Assembly (NCBI GenBank): GCA_043769645.1
Contig: JAYVJC010000035.1
Span: 1 to 19,272, forward strand
Direction of reading: 5' to 3'
DNA: 19,272 bases
From: JAYUDN01 sp043769645
GTDB lineage: Bacteria > Patescibacteriota > Gracilibacteria > BD1-5 > UBA2023
Positions 1 through 9,567 of the stretch are shown piece after piece (the stretch's first letter is position 1; every line of letters starts with the position of its first letter). The notes below the pieces were generated by a model. The model searched no databases. It saw nothing but the letters and a program-made list of their open reading frames with translations, and was not told the origin of the DNA. The position numbers were made by a program, and so were the translations under genes.

Positions 1-1523
1 TTTCCGATAGATTTTCCAGCATTTTCGAATGGTTCGATGGCGGCTTTCGTCACTTTACTCGCTCCCAGAGCAGCCATCACTGCAAGCCATAAAAGTGTCA
101 GTGCGATAATATCGAGGATAACTGTCCCTATAATACTTCCATTTCAGAATACTCACCCAATCGCTTGAACCGCTCAAGGATCTATTTTCCCTAAATGAGT
201 AATCGTAAACTCTCATATATTGATGCTTGTAAGCATTGAAGGAACATCATCCTCGGGAAAAATCTGGCTAACAATACTATTTGAGGAGTCTCACATAATA
301 TTTTTCACTACAGTATATGTAGCAGTATTGCTTTCTCATTGATTTGGTGGATCTTGAAGAATCAATCCAAGAAAGAGAAGTCCAAAAGAGAGGGCTGCAG
401 ATACATAAACGGGGATCATCGAGAGGGATATGAGGTTCCCGAAGCTGAGATGCTCTTTCCATATACTCGAACTTCGCATCGACTCTGGAAGGACGAGAGA
501 GAGAGTCAGAAGGGGTGAGAACATCGTGACGATCCAGAGTTCGAAGGCTCGAGCGAGGAGAGCAAAGACGAGTGCAAATATGAGAAGTCCGAATATGAGA
601 TATATGATAGCTCAGAAAATCAGTTTATTGAATATTGCGAGAAGTACTTTCATATTAGCCGCTATTCCTTCGATATTCTTGTAGTCTTGAATCCTGAATA
701 TACTATAGGCATAGACAGTGAGCATACTATATGGGCCTGAGCTCGCTCGAGTAAGGAGCTGACGTGGACTGAGACAACTCTCAGAAGTGCACCTCTCTCA
801 TTTTTTTACTGATGTGCTTAACTCACCTGTAGAAACCATTGCATTATATGTTACCACTCTTGGAATTGAGGGGCTTTCATACCATCATTGTCCATTTGTC
901 GGTTTGATTACCTGAAGACTCTCCATAGGGATCTGCATCACACTCGTCGCCAGGATCGATCCGAGCGAAGTCACAAAGGATACTATCCACCAAGTAAATG
1001 GCACCATAATAATCCCGAGAGCAAGCTTCGGGAGCATCGTCTTATAGGCGTAGTTTTCCTGGTTAAATATGGTGGCAAGAGCAATTCCGATGAGTCCGAG
1101 GGCATAGAGAAAGTAGGTGATATTCGATATGAGTTTCCATATACTGTAGAGTCAGACATTGAGCCCGAAGAGGTCGCCACGTGTCCAGTCAGGAGAAAGA
1201 AGCCAACCCGCGAGGGCGATGAGTGGTGTGATAAGGAATGTCATAAATCCGAGGATCGCATTGAGCGCATCGACGGCGTTCTTGATCCAGACAGATTCTT
1301 GTGGGGCATTGGCACAACCAGGATCTGGTGGATTTTTCGTACAATCGGGTGTTGCTGCGTATGCTACATTTCCTATATTGACTGATATCGAGTCGTGAGT
1401 GTACGTTGATACATTGTCAAATCGCACTTCCATCGTAAAGGCTAGAACTGCTACGAGGACGAGGGTGAAGAGATGGAGGAAGGAGCTTCGCATTTTGAGA
1501 GAGGGAGTCACTAGTATGTACAT
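1..1523 (-). CDS. Polytopic membrane protein, VirB6/TrbL-like (3' end outside window)
   Basis: At least 507 residues; the reading frame is open to the left edge, so the C-terminus is missing. About ten in-frame TGA codons are read as Gly. The N-terminus has a hydrophobic export segment (FLHLFTLVLVAVLAF), then a short Cys/Pro-rich outer segment (PDCTKNPPDPGC). Several membrane helices follow, including LGFMTFLITPLIALAGWLL, ITYFLYALGLIGIALATIF, a central LIFGLLIFALVFALLARAF and a late LDIIALTLLWLAVMAALGA. The pattern of LLSPDW followed by a NYxxKxxLPKLxxGxxxVPFTW-like stretch resembles, from memory, conserved Patescibacteria membrane proteins found with type IV secretion or pilus genes; this is inference. 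The start may instead be the Met at 1493, which sits right before the signal segment. It lies downstream of another exported protein on the same strand. Confidence 0.55.
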
Positions 1524-1677
1524 TACATCATATTATTCAAATTTATGCAAATAAAAGAGGCATTTTTCGCTGAGAAATGGGAATATTTGAATATTCGTAT
1601 CACTCTGTATTCATCGAGTGAGAAAATATGACTCTACAAGTAATATTTGGATATTAATCTGAATATGATGGGACTTT

Positions 1678-1741
1678 GTCATTCTGAGGCACGAAGAATC
1701 CAGGTTTTCAATCGACTGGATCCTTCCTTCGTCAGGATGAC
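1678..1741. repeat. Long imperfect inverted repeat (hairpin)
   Basis: The left arm at 1678-1703 (starts GTCATTCTGA, ends GAATCCAG) and the right arm at 1716-1741 (starts CTGGATCC, ends CAGGATGAC) are reverse complements at 21 of 26 positions, with a 12-nt loop. A second small palindrome (GGAAT-5-ATTCC, 1742-1756) follows at once. It lies in the 268-bp gap between two minus-strand genes. The arms look like a dispersed intergenic palindrome; no T-tract supports a terminator. Confidence 0.7.
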
Positions 1742-1791
1742 GGAATCCAGTATTCCAACAAACTAAAATACTCTAATACTCATTAACTCAC

Positions 1792-2631
1792 TTACTGATT
1801 CTGGCTAGCCTTGTAGTCTGCTTCACTTTGTATGAGATTGAGGCGCTTCATCACGTCGGTTCCGGTATTCGGTATGACGAAGGTAGCACGCTTGATGATG
1901 GCTTCTCGGTTGTTGATGAGGGCATCCAGTATTCGAGCATTTTCTTCCTGGAGGGCGGTATAGGAGCCGACGAATTTACTCAAGAATACGAGAAAAGTGT
2001 GTGATTTGACCTCATCCTGTTTTGCCTTCATATAGACTGAGATGCTGGATTCGAGGGTATCATAGTCGAGTCCCTTGTAGGCAATCTGGATATTCCCTTT
2101 ATAGGCATTGATAGCGGCCGAGGTATCATTGAGGATATTATTCAGTTCTCCAATCTGACCATTGAGCACCTTGAGACGTTCTCCAGTTCGGACATAGTAG
2201 GTTTTCAGTATGGATATCTCATCATCGAGAGCTCGAGTTCGGTCTACTGACTGGTCAAGCATAGAACCGATGTCGGTCTGGAGGAGGCTCACATAGGCAG
2301 TGATCGCGATCATATTGTCCGTTATGAGTGTTTTTTGTCACTCCTTTGTATTGGCGAGGGCTTCAGCGACACTCATCGTCGAGATAGAGAGTGCGACGGG
2401 GGTATTGTCTTTCGCTTTTTCTTTGAGTCCGACAGAGAGCGATATCGCGGTCGCTGGAGTGCCGAGGAAGCTCGTATTCGCAATTTCGAATTTTGCCGCA
2501 TTGTCCGCGAAAGAGTCTCCACCCATATACGGTCGAACATACGTCCAGGAAAGGTGAAGGACGAGCGTGAAGAGAAGCGTCAAGATGAGTGTATTTTTTG
2601 TGAAGTTCTTGATTTCACTCGGATATTTCAT
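1792..2631 (-). CDS. Exported coiled-coil protein of unknown function
   Basis: 279 residues, ending at TAA. One in-frame TGA (2338-2340) is read as Gly and joins two pieces that are open on both sides. The N-terminus is basic followed by a hydrophobic stretch (NTLILTLLFTLVLHLSW), a signal peptide or single anchor. Residues of about 30-100 are polar and Ala/Ser-rich. From about residue 120 to the end it looks helical, with heptad-like stretches (ALDDEISILKTYYVRTGERL, then IGELNNILNDTSAAINAYKG) that suggest a coiled coil. I recognise no family. It precedes the large membrane protein on the same strand after a 268-bp gap and has its own promoter upstream, so the two may serve one envelope machine. 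Confidence 0.75.
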
Positions 2632-2712
2632 AGAGTGGGAAGTGAGTTTACAGCAATTGTATTTGAGATTTTCCGTTTGTAGAAAACTCTTTGTAGACGA
2701 TACTTGCTTTCT

Positions 2713-2741
2713 ATTCTACACAATATTTGTTATTTTGGCAA
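2713..2741 (-). promoter_or_regulatory. Sigma-70-type promoter for the 2631-1792 gene
   Basis: On the minus strand TTGCCA (2741-2736) is followed after exactly 17 bp by TAGAAT (2718-2713); each box matches its consensus at 5 of 6 positions. Transcription would begin near 2706, giving a leader of about 75 nt. It sits in the divergent gap before the amidase gene. Confidence 0.6.
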
Positions 2742-2816
2742 ATAAAATACATTTTTTCTCAAGAACGAAGCTTTCTTCCTAGAATTACAAATCTTCTTCC
2801 TACCATCTTATCATTT

Positions 2817-5207
2817 ATGTGACGAACTTTTCGGAGTATTCATCTTGCTCTTTCCTTACTCTCTGTTCTCTGAATTATAGTGGCTTCGGGGCTTCGTATA
2901 GAAAAAATATACGATGCACCGATGTTACATTCGGATATTTCGGGGATGAGTTGGTCCGAGGTCTATACACCGACTGCGAGCCTCATCCCTGAGATCAAGC
3001 TCGACCATTACGAAGTTTCTGGAACACTCTCTTTTGATACTCCGAGAACGACATTTTACTTCGAGTTTCCTAGATTTTCGTGAGCGCCCAAGGAAAATGA
3101 TATCGTGGTTGAATGGATGATGGATGGAAAGAGTATTGCTCGCCCTCTGGATGTCGAAGATCTCGATATGAGAACCTATGAAGATCACCTCTATAGTGGA
3201 CTCCTCGTTACTCCCCTTCGATCCGAAATCTCTTTCCATATCCGGTCCAAGATTCCCCTCAAAAGTTCTGATATAGTACTTATCTCTTCAGATACAGCGA
3301 CTCCTCGGAACCAGCTTACTTTTTCCTGGTTCCAACCCACCGATGCTGACACTCTCATCGTTTCCCGGAAGGACTGGGGAGCTGATGAGAGCCTCCGGTA
3401 TAAGGATAGCAAGTACTGGAAGCCGTACTATGAGAAACTCAAGCTCAAGCCTATCGTGGCCCCAAGCGAAGAAAAACTCACTTATGATGCAAGCTATACG
3501 CTCAAACGAGACTATCTCGAAGCCCACTACTCCATGACTGAAAAAGCGGTTACCGTGCTTCGAAAGGAGAATGGTCATCCACTTGTCTGGCCGATCACGA
3601 AGATGCGAGAGGTCAATCGTATCGTCCTCCATCATACCGCTGAAAGCCTCGATACTATAGCTGATGATGAGACTCTTCTCAGGGCTATCTATCAGTATCA
3701 TACAAATAAATGGGGGGATATCGGATACAACTATATCATCGGACAGCGTGGAAAGATCTATGAAGGTCGAGCCGGAGGCGACTATGTCGTCGGTGCGCAT
3801 GTCCTCGGAAACAATAACGGCTCGGTATCGATTTCAACCATAGGAAACTTCCAAAATATCCACCTCAATCGGGATCAGCGGGCTGGTCTTGAAACAGCGA
3901 TTTCCTACGTGGCAACCAAGTATGGGATAACTCTTTCCGCAGCCGTTATGGGATTCCATCCGTGTAGTGGTACCACTTGCGGAGAGGTATCCGGGTATGA
4001 GCAAATGAGTCTCGGTCTAGTAGGACATAGAGACCTCACTCCAACCGCCTGTCCAGGAAACAATATCCACTCTGAAATCCCTGGGTTTATCACGAAGCTC
4101 GATAGACCACTGATGCTTATCGATAATCCTGTCATCTGACCGATCGAGCTTCCTCTCGAATGAGATGAAGCTCCCTATCAGATCCTCATGGGAAGTAGTG
4201 AGGAGAGTGCTTCGAAAACTGGACTTCCAGCACTCGTCCCGAATATTGCCTCCCTGCTGCGTCTTCCGAAACTTCCATCCCCTGTACAGTCTCTTCTATC
4301 AACGGGTCCAGAAGTAAAGGTGAAACTTTCCTATCCGACTGATAAGACGACTCTCGAACTCGAGAGTGCTACTTCAAAGAACGCTATCCTCCAGATGGGA
4401 AAAAGAAAAGTGATGCTGAAATCAAGTGATCTTGTCGTCCTGACTCCAGAGGGTTCGGGACTCCTTATCGCGACCGTCGGAAAGAAAAAATATACTTCTT
4501 CGTCATTTGCTCTCCAGTGAGACCTCGTTCGGATTCCTTCGTGGACACGAATCCCTTCATGGGATACCAGTCGAAAGTACAATGACAACACCTTTCGTAC
4601 GCGTATCGTCGTCCGAAATGATGGGGGAAAACTCCTCGTGGTCAATGAACTCCCCCTTGAATACTATCTCAAAGGAATGGGGGAAGTATCCGAAGGGGAT
4701 GCGAAAAGCCTTCCCGAGAAATCAAAAACTATTGTGGTTGCGGCTCGGTCATACGCCCTCTACTATCGAGACCCGACACTGACTCTCTTCAAGCGGAAAT
4801 TTCCGGGGAAGCCCTATGATGTTTCTGATGATCCTGATGAGTCTCAGAAGTATCTCGGGTATGGCTATGAGATGCGGAGTCCCACCGTGGCGAAACTTGT
4901 CGATGATACGAACAGGGAAGTGGTCTGGTATAAGGGAAATATCGTAAAGGTATGGTATGCCTCAAGTACCGATGGGAAAACTCTCTCCTACAAGGCGTAC
5001 TGTGAGGCTGTCTACCCGGGGAAAAAGGACTGCGAAGATATCCCCTATCTCCAGTCGGTCGATGATCCTGGAGCGGTTGGGAAGTCTCGTTTGGGCCATG
5101 GAGTCGGACTTTCTGGAGTCGGGGCCACGTATTTTGCCCAGCAAGGATGGGACTATAAAAAAATCCTCACGTACTATCTGACGGGAGTGGAGGTGAAGAA
5201 GAAATAG
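2817..5207 (+). CDS. Secreted N-acetylmuramoyl-L-alanine amidase (PGRP/amidase_2) fused to SpoIID/LytB
   Basis: 796 residues. The ATG at 2817 is followed directly by TGA (Gly) and gives a clean signal peptide (SIHLALSLLSVLGIIVAS). TGA codons at 2820, 2871, 3081, 4137, 4161 and 4518 join otherwise separate pieces. The amidase_2/PGRP domain spans about residues 265-425, with likely zinc ligands His272 (IVLHHTAES), His404 (VGHRDLTPTACPG) and Cys412, plus His328 (GAHVLG). It cleaves the lactyl-alanine bond of peptidoglycan. The C-terminal part (about 600-796) is a SpoIID/LytB domain (VVNELPLEYYLKGMGEVSE, then AARSYALYY and GHGVGLSGVGA near residue 760), a family known to act on denuded glycan strands or to stimulate amidases. 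Between them is a Lys/Ser-rich linker region. The product is probably exported for wall remodelling. No Shine-Dalgarno is visible. Confidence 0.9.
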
Positions 5208-5213
5208 GAAATC

Positions 5214-5279
5214 AATGAATAATGAATAATGAATAATGAATAATGAATAATGAATAATGAATAATGTATAATGTAAAAT
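5214..5279. repeat. 7-bp tandem repeat (AATGAAT)n
   Basis: Seven perfect AATGAAT units (5214-5262), then decayed units (AATGTAT, AATGTAA). The array starts 6 nt after the amidase stop codon. The same unit recurs at the 3' end of thyA. Confidence 0.95.
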
Positions 5280-5322
5280 GGATAACAGGTACTTCCGTTT
5301 ATAAAAGTAACACTATTCTTAT

Positions 5323-5688
5323 ATGGATAATTCTCAAAAAAAGGAAAATATAATCCAAAGTAAATCCCTCGAGTTTGCTATGAGAATAGTGAAGCTCTCA
5401 AAGTTTCTTCAATGAGAAAAGGAGTTCATCCTCTCTTCTCAAATTCTGCGAAGCGGAACTTCTATAGGTGCCAATATCGAGGAGGCTCAGGGTTGAATTT
5501 CTAGAAAGGAATTCATCCATAAAGTGAATATTGCCTACAAAGAATCAAGAGAAACTCTTTATTGGTTAAAACTTCTCGTTACTTGAGAGTATATTTCTCA
5601 GGATCAATACGCATCATTATTTGCAGATTGTGAGGAAATTATTAAAATCCTTACAAAAATACTCGTAACCTCGCGTCAAAAAGAATAA
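5323..5688 (+). CDS. Four-helix-bundle protein (S23/23S rRNA intervening-sequence-like family)
   Basis: 121 residues, TAA stop; hidden under the standard code because of three in-frame TGA codons, all read as Gly. The signature RSGTSIGANIEEAQGG and the following FIHKVNIAYKESRETLYWL match the small four-helix-bundle family often annotated as S23 ribosomal protein or 23S rRNA intervening-sequence protein. One TGA encodes the second Gly of EAQGG, a position usually occupied by Gly or Ala. The family's exact function is unknown; members often lie near mobile or repeated DNA, and here the gene is bordered by a tandem repeat. Upstream sequence has no Shine-Dalgarno. Confidence 0.9.
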
Positions 5689-5811
5689 CCATATTATTCC
5701 TTACTCTGCATTCCTTACTTTTCATTATTGATTCGCCATTATCACTACTCTTTCATAGTTCCTTGTTCTCAATTTCTCTCTCTATTTTCCATTCTCCATT
5801 ATTAATTATCT

Positions 5812-6360
5812 ATGTATCTATCCGACCGAGACATCCGCGCAGCGATTACCTCTCGAGACATCACGATCTCAGACTTTGACGTCTCTCGACTGCAGCCGGC
5901 GAGCTATGATATCCGACTCGGAGATAAGTTCCTCATCGTGAAAGAATACTCTATTGCCAATATCGACCCCGTCAATCATATCCTTCCGCAGTACGAAGAA
6001 ATCGTCGTGACCGCTGAACAGGGTCTTATCCTCCGACCCGGCGTGACGGTCCTCGGTACGAGTATCGAAAAATTCGGTTCTGAAAAATACCTCATCCAGC
6101 TCTCTGGGAAGTCCTCGCTCGCGCGTATCGGGCTCATCGTCCACAATACGGCTGGACTTATCAATCCGGGTCACTATCTCAATATCACCTTCGAACTCGC
6201 GAATATGAACTCCGTGCCGATTATTCTCAGACCCGGGATGGATATCGCCCAGCTCCTCTTCGCAGAGATGACCTCTCCTCCCGAGCAGGACTATAAGAAA
6301 ACGGGTCGATACGGGGAAGGAGAGGACAATCTTATATCATACCTTCCGCCTAAGCTTTAA
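5812..6360 (+). CDS. dcd: dCTP deaminase
   Basis: 182 residues, no TGA codons, so unbroken in either code. It deaminates dCTP to dUTP, feeding dUMP to thymidylate synthase (thyA is about 3.2 kb downstream). The family core is clear: residues 98-105 SGKSSLAR, then NTAGLINPGHY and NITFELAN. Ser101, Arg105 and Glu128 align with Ser111, Arg115 and catalytic Glu138 of the E. coli enzyme with a constant offset of 10. It ends with a Dcd-type C-terminus (TGRYGEGEDN). Some relatives also hydrolyse dUTP to dUMP; the sequence alone does not decide this. Its last 11 bp overlap the end of the convergent gene. Confidence 0.93.
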   Translation: MYLSDRDIRAAITSRDITISDFDVSRLQPASYDIRLGDKFLIVKEYSIANIDPVNHILPQYEEIVVTAEQGLILRPGVTVLGTSIEKFGSEKYLIQLSGKSSLARIGLIVHNTAGLINPGHYLNITFELANMNSVPIILRPGMDIAQLLFAEMTSPPEQDYKKTGRYGEGEDNLISYLPPKL

Positions 6361-7387
6361 GATATATTCATCAGAGGTCTTCCTGACTTATCCTACTCCA
6401 TCTATGAGGATAGAGGTGTCGTCATAGATTCATAACATCTCGGTACCTGGTGCCCATTTCATCAATACGTTTCCATACTCCGTTAATAGGTATTCAAGTG
6501 GGAAAAATATAATTTGAAGTATCTTTCTTTCCTAGATGAGCAAGGAGTTTCATTTTCCCCAGTCAAAATAACTCACTACTCTTATTTTTCATAGTTACTT
6601 TATCTTTTATATTTCACCACTCTAGCCCTGATGGGAAAAAGAGAGTGCGTCTTATTGTATCTTCCCCAAATACCTCTATGAGAGCATCAATATTTTCGAT
6701 AAAAGGTTCAAGCTCCCACCTATTAGTATCTTTATTGACCGCATGGAACGGAACTCAACTCGTAGGAAGACTCTCTGAAGAGATAAAACGTGGTACACTC
6801 CTTCATTGATAGGTACGCTTTCTCGTTGTACTTCAAGAGACAATACTACCGATTCAGAGCGATGTAAGAATCGGGTTTCCTCTTTGGATAGCTCATTCAC
6901 TGAGCTCAAATCCGGTAATTTCCAAATTCTGCTTTCCACTTTTCTTTGCACCGATATGTTGTGCTGGCATAAGTATGCCACTTCCGGCTCATAGGTCCCA
7001 TCATACAAAGTCTTGTCATTCTATTGATTCTACTAGACGAATAACCTCATCCGTTATTTCCATTGTTGATGGTATATCCATAATCATCTCAAGCTGATAT
7101 CTGCACTTCCAGATACGTTTTTCTGTCTCTTGTTTCAGTCAAGTATCGCTTTTTTTATTTACAATAGCAAGAGCCTTATGATAGAGAAATATCGTCTCAT
7201 CTTCGCTTATGTTTCTATCTAAGTGTGACGGATTTTCTAATATATAACAAATCAAGAATTTATAACAAAGATTTGCAAGAGCGGAAGCGTCAACAGCAGC
7301 CTCTTTTTCGCATAGTTCAGTTAAGTCATTCCTAAGCGATGTATTCTCACGATATATTCAATTTGCGAGAACAGGAACTTGAAACAT
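6350..7387 (-). CDS. Probable class I SAM-dependent methyltransferase
   Basis: 345 residues, reaching TAG at 6350-6352 with about a dozen in-frame TGA codons read as Gly; hidden under the standard code. A mostly helical N-terminal part (about 1-120) precedes a SAM-binding core: VGWDLGAGSGILMP (motif I at residues 131-137), then ITGFELSEGAIQRG, where Glu161 sits at the end of the second strand as expected for ribose binding. The two Gly at 129 and 133 flanking motif I's Asp come from TGA. The later catalytic motif is not obvious, so the substrate is unknown. The C-terminal third is basic and polar. It is convergent with dcd, overlapping by 11 bp, and lies downstream of another minus-strand gene. 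Function confidence is moderate; that the frame is coding is more certain. Confidence 0.6.
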
Positions 7388-7408
7388 TTTTTTGGTGATT
7401 ATGTTATT

Positions 7409-7435
7409 CGGAATTATATTTTTAGTACAATTCCG
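7409..7435. repeat. Short palindrome upstream of the methyltransferase gene
   Basis: CGGAATT (7409-7415) and AATTCCG (7429-7435) are perfect inverted repeats 13 nt apart. A TATAAT on the minus strand (7418-7413) overlaps the first arm, about 26 nt before the start codon. No good -35 box is seen. This could be an operator over a promoter. Confidence 0.4.
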
Positions 7436-7441
7436 CTGTAG

Positions 7442-7489
7442 TTTATTACTACTAAATAGCCTTAAACCTCTTTTCTTAGTAGTATTAAA
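7442..7489. repeat. 14-bp inverted repeat between two minus-strand genes
   Basis: The arms at 7442-7455 (ends TTACTACTAA) and 7476-7489 (starts TTAGTAGTA) pair at 13 of 14 positions around a 20-nt loop. The stem is AT-rich and has no T-tract after it, so it fits an operator or weak attenuator better than an intrinsic terminator. Confidence 0.5.
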
Positions 7490-7562
7490 GAAAATATAGT
7501 CGCTTGTATATTTCTATTTTCAAGTAAATCATTGATTCTTACAACTAAGCAATCTTATTTAT

Positions 7563-7934
7563 CTATTCAGTTATTACTGGATTATGTGTTTGCTGATTAA
7601 GTTTATCTATAAGAGCTCTTAGGTCGTCAAATATTTTTCAAGTTTCTCTTCTCCTATTGAGTCAGTTCCAGAATGATTTCTCATTATCGTCAGGGGGCAC
7701 AATAAGTCCCATCCGTCTAGAATCTAGACACTGAAGGAAATCAAGAAATCTTTGCTTCTCTTGAGGATCAAAAGGAACTTTTGCAATGAGTAATCAATCC
7801 ACACTTCATGAAAAAAACGATATAACTCAGGGAAGAGTATCGAATGTTCTTACTTCTTTTCATAAAAATCTGGCTCAGACCATATCAACTAATGTATTCA
7901 ACGCAGGTTCATTACTATAAAATGATACTATCAT
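7563..7934 (-). CDS. Hypothetical protein, 123 residues
   Basis: Opens at ATG 7934 with an in-frame TAA two codons earlier, and ends at TAG. Seven in-frame TGA codons are read as Gly, so it is invisible under the standard code. The composition is ordinary for a soluble protein: a hydrophobic, Gly-rich first half (VDMVGARFLGKEVRTFDTLP, then ISFFSGSVDGLLIAKVP), then a charged helical second half (FDPQEKQRFLDFLQCLDSRR, RRRETGKIFDDLRALIDKL). I recognise no family. It is 175 bp upstream of the methyltransferase on the same strand and divergent from the first TauE-like gene. Confidence 0.7.
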
Positions 7935-8034
7935 AAATTATAAATAATAAAATAGTCAACCGCATAATATTTTCTTTCTTCATAAAGTCAATTTATTATA
8001 TATGATATAGTTTATATCTTTATTATCTCAGCTT

Positions 8035-8793
8035 TTGGACGCGACAGTTCTTACTATTTTCGTCATAGGAGCAGTCTCCGCCTACCTTGGGAGCTTCTCG
8101 TCTGGAGGTGTTTCTGTTCTCTGAGTCTGACTCATGACATTTCTTTGACTCTCTCCACAACTCGCGAGTATCACCTATAAACTCGGAAAAATCGGTGATG
8201 TCCTCGGAGGTATTATGATTTTCTATAGAAATGGGCATATCCCTACGCAGTTTCTCTGGATTGGCTCTGTTGTATCGATCGTTGGGAGCTTTCTCGGAAC
8301 GTACTTCATATTCTCTCTTCCAAGTTGGCTCATCTATGGGGTATCGGCTCTCAGTATGATCCTCCTGACTATTACTTCAGTCGTGAGAAAATCCCGATAT
8401 CATGCGGTATCTCAACCCTCGAAGAAGCGAGAATACCTATATTACTTCTGTCTTTTTTTCTTGAATATTTTCGGGAATTTCTTCATCGCGGGATCGGGAG
8501 TATGGTACTATTTCAATAACACGCTTCTTATCAAGCTCCCAGCTCTCAAGGCAAAAGGGCTTTCGGCCGCGATGTCAGTATTTTGGTTCATCGGGAGATT
8601 CATGGCTATCCTAGTGCGAGGGCAGTATGTTCTTTCGTGGGCTATCGCCTTCTGACTCGGAATGTTTATCGGAGGGTACTTCGGCACGAAGAAACTCCTT
8701 CGTATGGATTCGGCTCTGCTTACGAAGATCATCCTCACGTCGATAGTCTTTCTCTCGGGCTATTTCCTCTATAAAGCGATAACCACCTTCTAA
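8035..8793 (+). CDS. TauE/SafE-like membrane transporter, copy 1
   Basis: 252 residues with several hydrophobic helices. Signature segments are SAYLGSFSSGG near the N-terminus, YKLGKIGDVLGG, and GGYFGTKK near the C-terminus, the pattern of the TauE/SafE (DUF81) family of anion or sulfonate exporters. TGA codons at 8122, 8128, 8146 and 8653 are read as Gly; those at 8146 and 8653 face GGA and GGC in copy 2. No ATG lies between the in-frame TAG at 8008 and the conserved region, so TTG at 8035 is the most likely start; this is inference from alignment with copy 2. It is 7 bp ahead of copy 2 and probably cotranscribed with it and thyA. Substrate unknown. Confidence 0.85.
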
Positions 8794-8800
8794 AGACTGT

Positions 8801-9550
8801 ATGGAGATTCTCATTTTCTTCATCGGTATTGTCTCTGCCTACCTCGGGAGCTTCTCATCCGGAGGAGCGGGATCGATCAGTATTGCCCTGATGGTCCTCC
8901 TCGGACTGCCTCCCCAGTTGGCGGGGATTACGTTCAAACTCGGGAAAATCGGGGACCGAATCGGAGGGATCTACCTCTTCCATAAGCATGGGAAAATCCC
9001 GAAACGGTTTGTCTTCGGGGGAGCCCTGGCGGTGATAATCGGAAGTTTTTTCGGATCATTTTTTATCAGTCGTATTCCAGATGGTCTGATGTACTTAGTT
9101 TCTGGTTTGAGTATGCTCTTTCTGGTCCTCTTTTCTGTGCGCAAGCATCGATGATGAGGAGTGCTCATTGTCTCAAAATTGAGAGAGTATCTGGGGTATT
9201 GACTCTATACCATCCTCTCGGTACTTGGGAATCTCTTCCCAGCAGGATCAGGAGTCTGGTACTACTTTGTTAATACGATGGTCTTCGGACTGTCGCCGAT
9301 TGAGTCGAAGGGGATTGCTTCATTTGTCACGATATTTTGGTTTATCGGGACCCTTTCTGGGATTCTCCTTTCCGGCGTCTATAATCTCGCTTTTGCTGGA
9401 TCACTCGGCGTGGGGATGATCATCGGTGGGTACTTCGGGACGAAGCATATGATCCATATCGGAGACGAAATCATGCGTAAAATTCTCCTCGTGAGTATAT
9501 TTATTTTTGCTTGGTATTTTCTCTATCTTGCCTATACTTCTTGGCACTAA
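8801..9550 (+). CDS. TauE/SafE-like membrane transporter, copy 2
   Basis: 249 residues. It repeats the layout of copy 1 throughout: SAYLGSFSSGGAGSIS, FKLGKIGDRIGG, then PAGSGVWYYFVNT in the second half and GGYFGTKHM near the end. Two consecutive TGA codons (9152-9157) and another at 9200 are read as Gly in the loop between the two halves. The two-half repeat within each protein is typical of the family. It lies 7 bp after copy 1 and 17 bp before thyA. The pair could form a heteromeric pore or carry distinct anions; the sequence does not tell. Confidence 0.87.
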
Positions 9551-9567
9551 AACTTACTCTTTTTCTT

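Noticed and set aside
888..1385. 165-residue open frame on the plus strand
   Set aside because: Antisense to the large membrane protein; its composition (Arg/Ser/Cys-rich, no hydrophobic core) is that of a shadow.
5214..5279. CRISPR array
   Set aside because: The units are 7 bp and directly adjoining with no spacers; no cas genes are present.
6676..7008. 110-residue minus-strand frame with a proper stop
   Set aside because: A different frame of the same strand stays open for 345 residues with UGA=Gly and contains the DLGAGSG motif; the shorter frame is a shadow.
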